5,384 nt of DNA from an uncultured Oscillospiraceae bacterium (lineage in GTDB: Bacteria; Bacillota; Clostridia; Oscillospirales; Oscillospiraceae). The notes beneath the pieces are model-generated. The model saw only the letters and a program-made list of their open reading frames with translations. It did not search any database and was not told the origin of the DNA. Location: contig CAJOOV010000128.1 in the NCBI GenBank assembly GCA_905236265.1, positions 1 to 5,384 on the forward strand, given 5' to 3'. Every line of letters starts with the position of its first letter. Position 1 is the stretch's first letter. Positions 4,809 to 5,384 of this stretch are shown here, piece by piece. A program made the position numbers and the translations under genes.

Positions 4809-5384
4809 GTGGAAATCAGAACCCTGCGCTATTTTCTTGCAGTGGCCCGTGAGGAGAACATGACCAGAGCCGCCGAGCTGCTCCACGTCACCCAGCCCAC
4901 CCTATCCAAAACCTTGAAGGCGCTGGAGGAGGAGCTGGGCAAAAAGCTGTTTACCCGTCACAGCTTCAGCATCGCCCTCACGGAGGAGGGTGCCCTCCTG
5001 CGGGATCGGGCGGAGGACCTTATCACCATGGCGGACAAGATCGAAAAGGAGTTTCTGTCCCTGGACGACATCACCGGCGGCGAGCTGTATTTCGGCCTTG
5101 CGGAATCCTATCAGATCCGCTATCTCGCCCGGGAGCTCCGTGTCCTGAAGGAGCAGTATCCAGGACTTCGATACCACATCACCAGCGGCGACACGGAGCA
5201 GGTGACGGAAAAGCTGGACAAGGGCCTGCTGGATTTTGCCGTCCTGTGCGACGCCCCCAACACCCGAAAATACGAGTTCATCGAGTTTCCGGAGGGCGAC
5301 GTCTGGGGCCTCATCCTCCCCGCGGACGCGCCATTGGCACAGAAAGATGCGATCCAAATCGATGATCTTGCCGGCCTGCCCCTG
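4809..5384 (+). CDS. LysR-family transcriptional regulator, C-terminus cut by window edge
   Basis: 192 codons are visible of a family usually about 290-300 residues long. The N-terminal winged helix-turn-helix is unmistakable: EIRTLRYFLAVAREENMTRA (2-21), AAELLHVTQPTLSKTLKALE (21-40), then EELGKKLFTRH and LTEEG (58-61 region). A linker helix follows (about 62-88), and the effector-binding domain begins at GGELYFGLAES (90-100). Its first lobe is largely present to the right edge. I choose GTG at 4809 because a ribosome binding site precedes it and the next ATG (codon 18) would remove the first helix. LysR proteins commonly regulate a divergent neighbour and themselves, here the alpha/beta hydrolase; overlapping promoters and several repeats in the 186-bp gap fit this. 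The co-inducer cannot be told from the sequence. Confidence 0.95.
   Translation, partial: MEIRTLRYFLAVAREENMTRAAELLHVTQPTLSKTLKALEEELGKKLFTRHSFSIALTEEGALLRDRAEDLITMADKIEKEFLSLDDITGGELYFGLAESYQIRYLARELRVLKEQYPGLRYHITSGDTEQVTEKLDKGLLDFAVLCDAPNTRKYEFIEFPEGDVWGLILPADAPLAQKDAIQIDDLAGLPL

Noticed and set aside
4902..5357. A 151-codon minus-strand frame opposite the LysR gene.
   Set aside because: It is antisense to a textbook LysR reading frame that begins with a helix-turn-helix, and it shows no domain of its own.

Overview
The base composition (G+C-rich by eye, not computed), strong GGAGG-type ribosome binding sites, a lipoprotein sugar-binding protein and an MsmR/RafR-like regulator next to an alpha-galactosidase all suggest a Gram-positive anaerobic gut Firmicute. 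Oscillospiraceae/Ruminococcaceae is my best guess; this rests on style of sequence, not on a search.

Layout. Four genes lie on the minus strand and one on the plus strand. Reading the minus strand from right to left: a YcjY-like alpha/beta hydrolase (3621-4622), an intrinsic terminator (3570-3604), a promoter with candidate operator repeats (about 3423-3541), a family 1 sugar-binding lipoprotein (2026-3375), a UUCG-capped hairpin terminator (1977-2010), an AraC-family regulator (1009-1893), and a GH27 alpha-galactosidase (from 1012 leftwards, cut by the window edge). The last two overlap by four bases (ATGA). On the plus strand a LysR-family regulator starts with GTG at 4809 and is cut by the right edge. 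It is divergent from the hydrolase, and their two sigma70-type promoters overlap within about 40 bp.

How they work together (inference). The left part looks like an alpha-galactoside (raffinose/melibiose type) uptake and hydrolysis locus: the lipoprotein captures the sugar outside, a missing ABC permease pair imports it, the leaderless alpha-galactosidase cleaves it in the cytoplasm, and the AraC protein senses sugar and activates. No permease or ATPase gene is present in the window, so these must lie beyond position 1 or elsewhere. The right part looks like a separate LysR/hydrolase regulatory pair.

No stretch of more than 300 bases lacks a gene. The three intergenic gaps (1894-2025, 3376-3620, 4623-4808) are short and rich in regulatory-looking sequence. 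I see no RNA gene, insertion sequence, CRISPR array or phage feature, and no clearly new biological system. The most interesting signals are the regulatory repeats and an EF-hand-like loop inside the sugar-binding protein.
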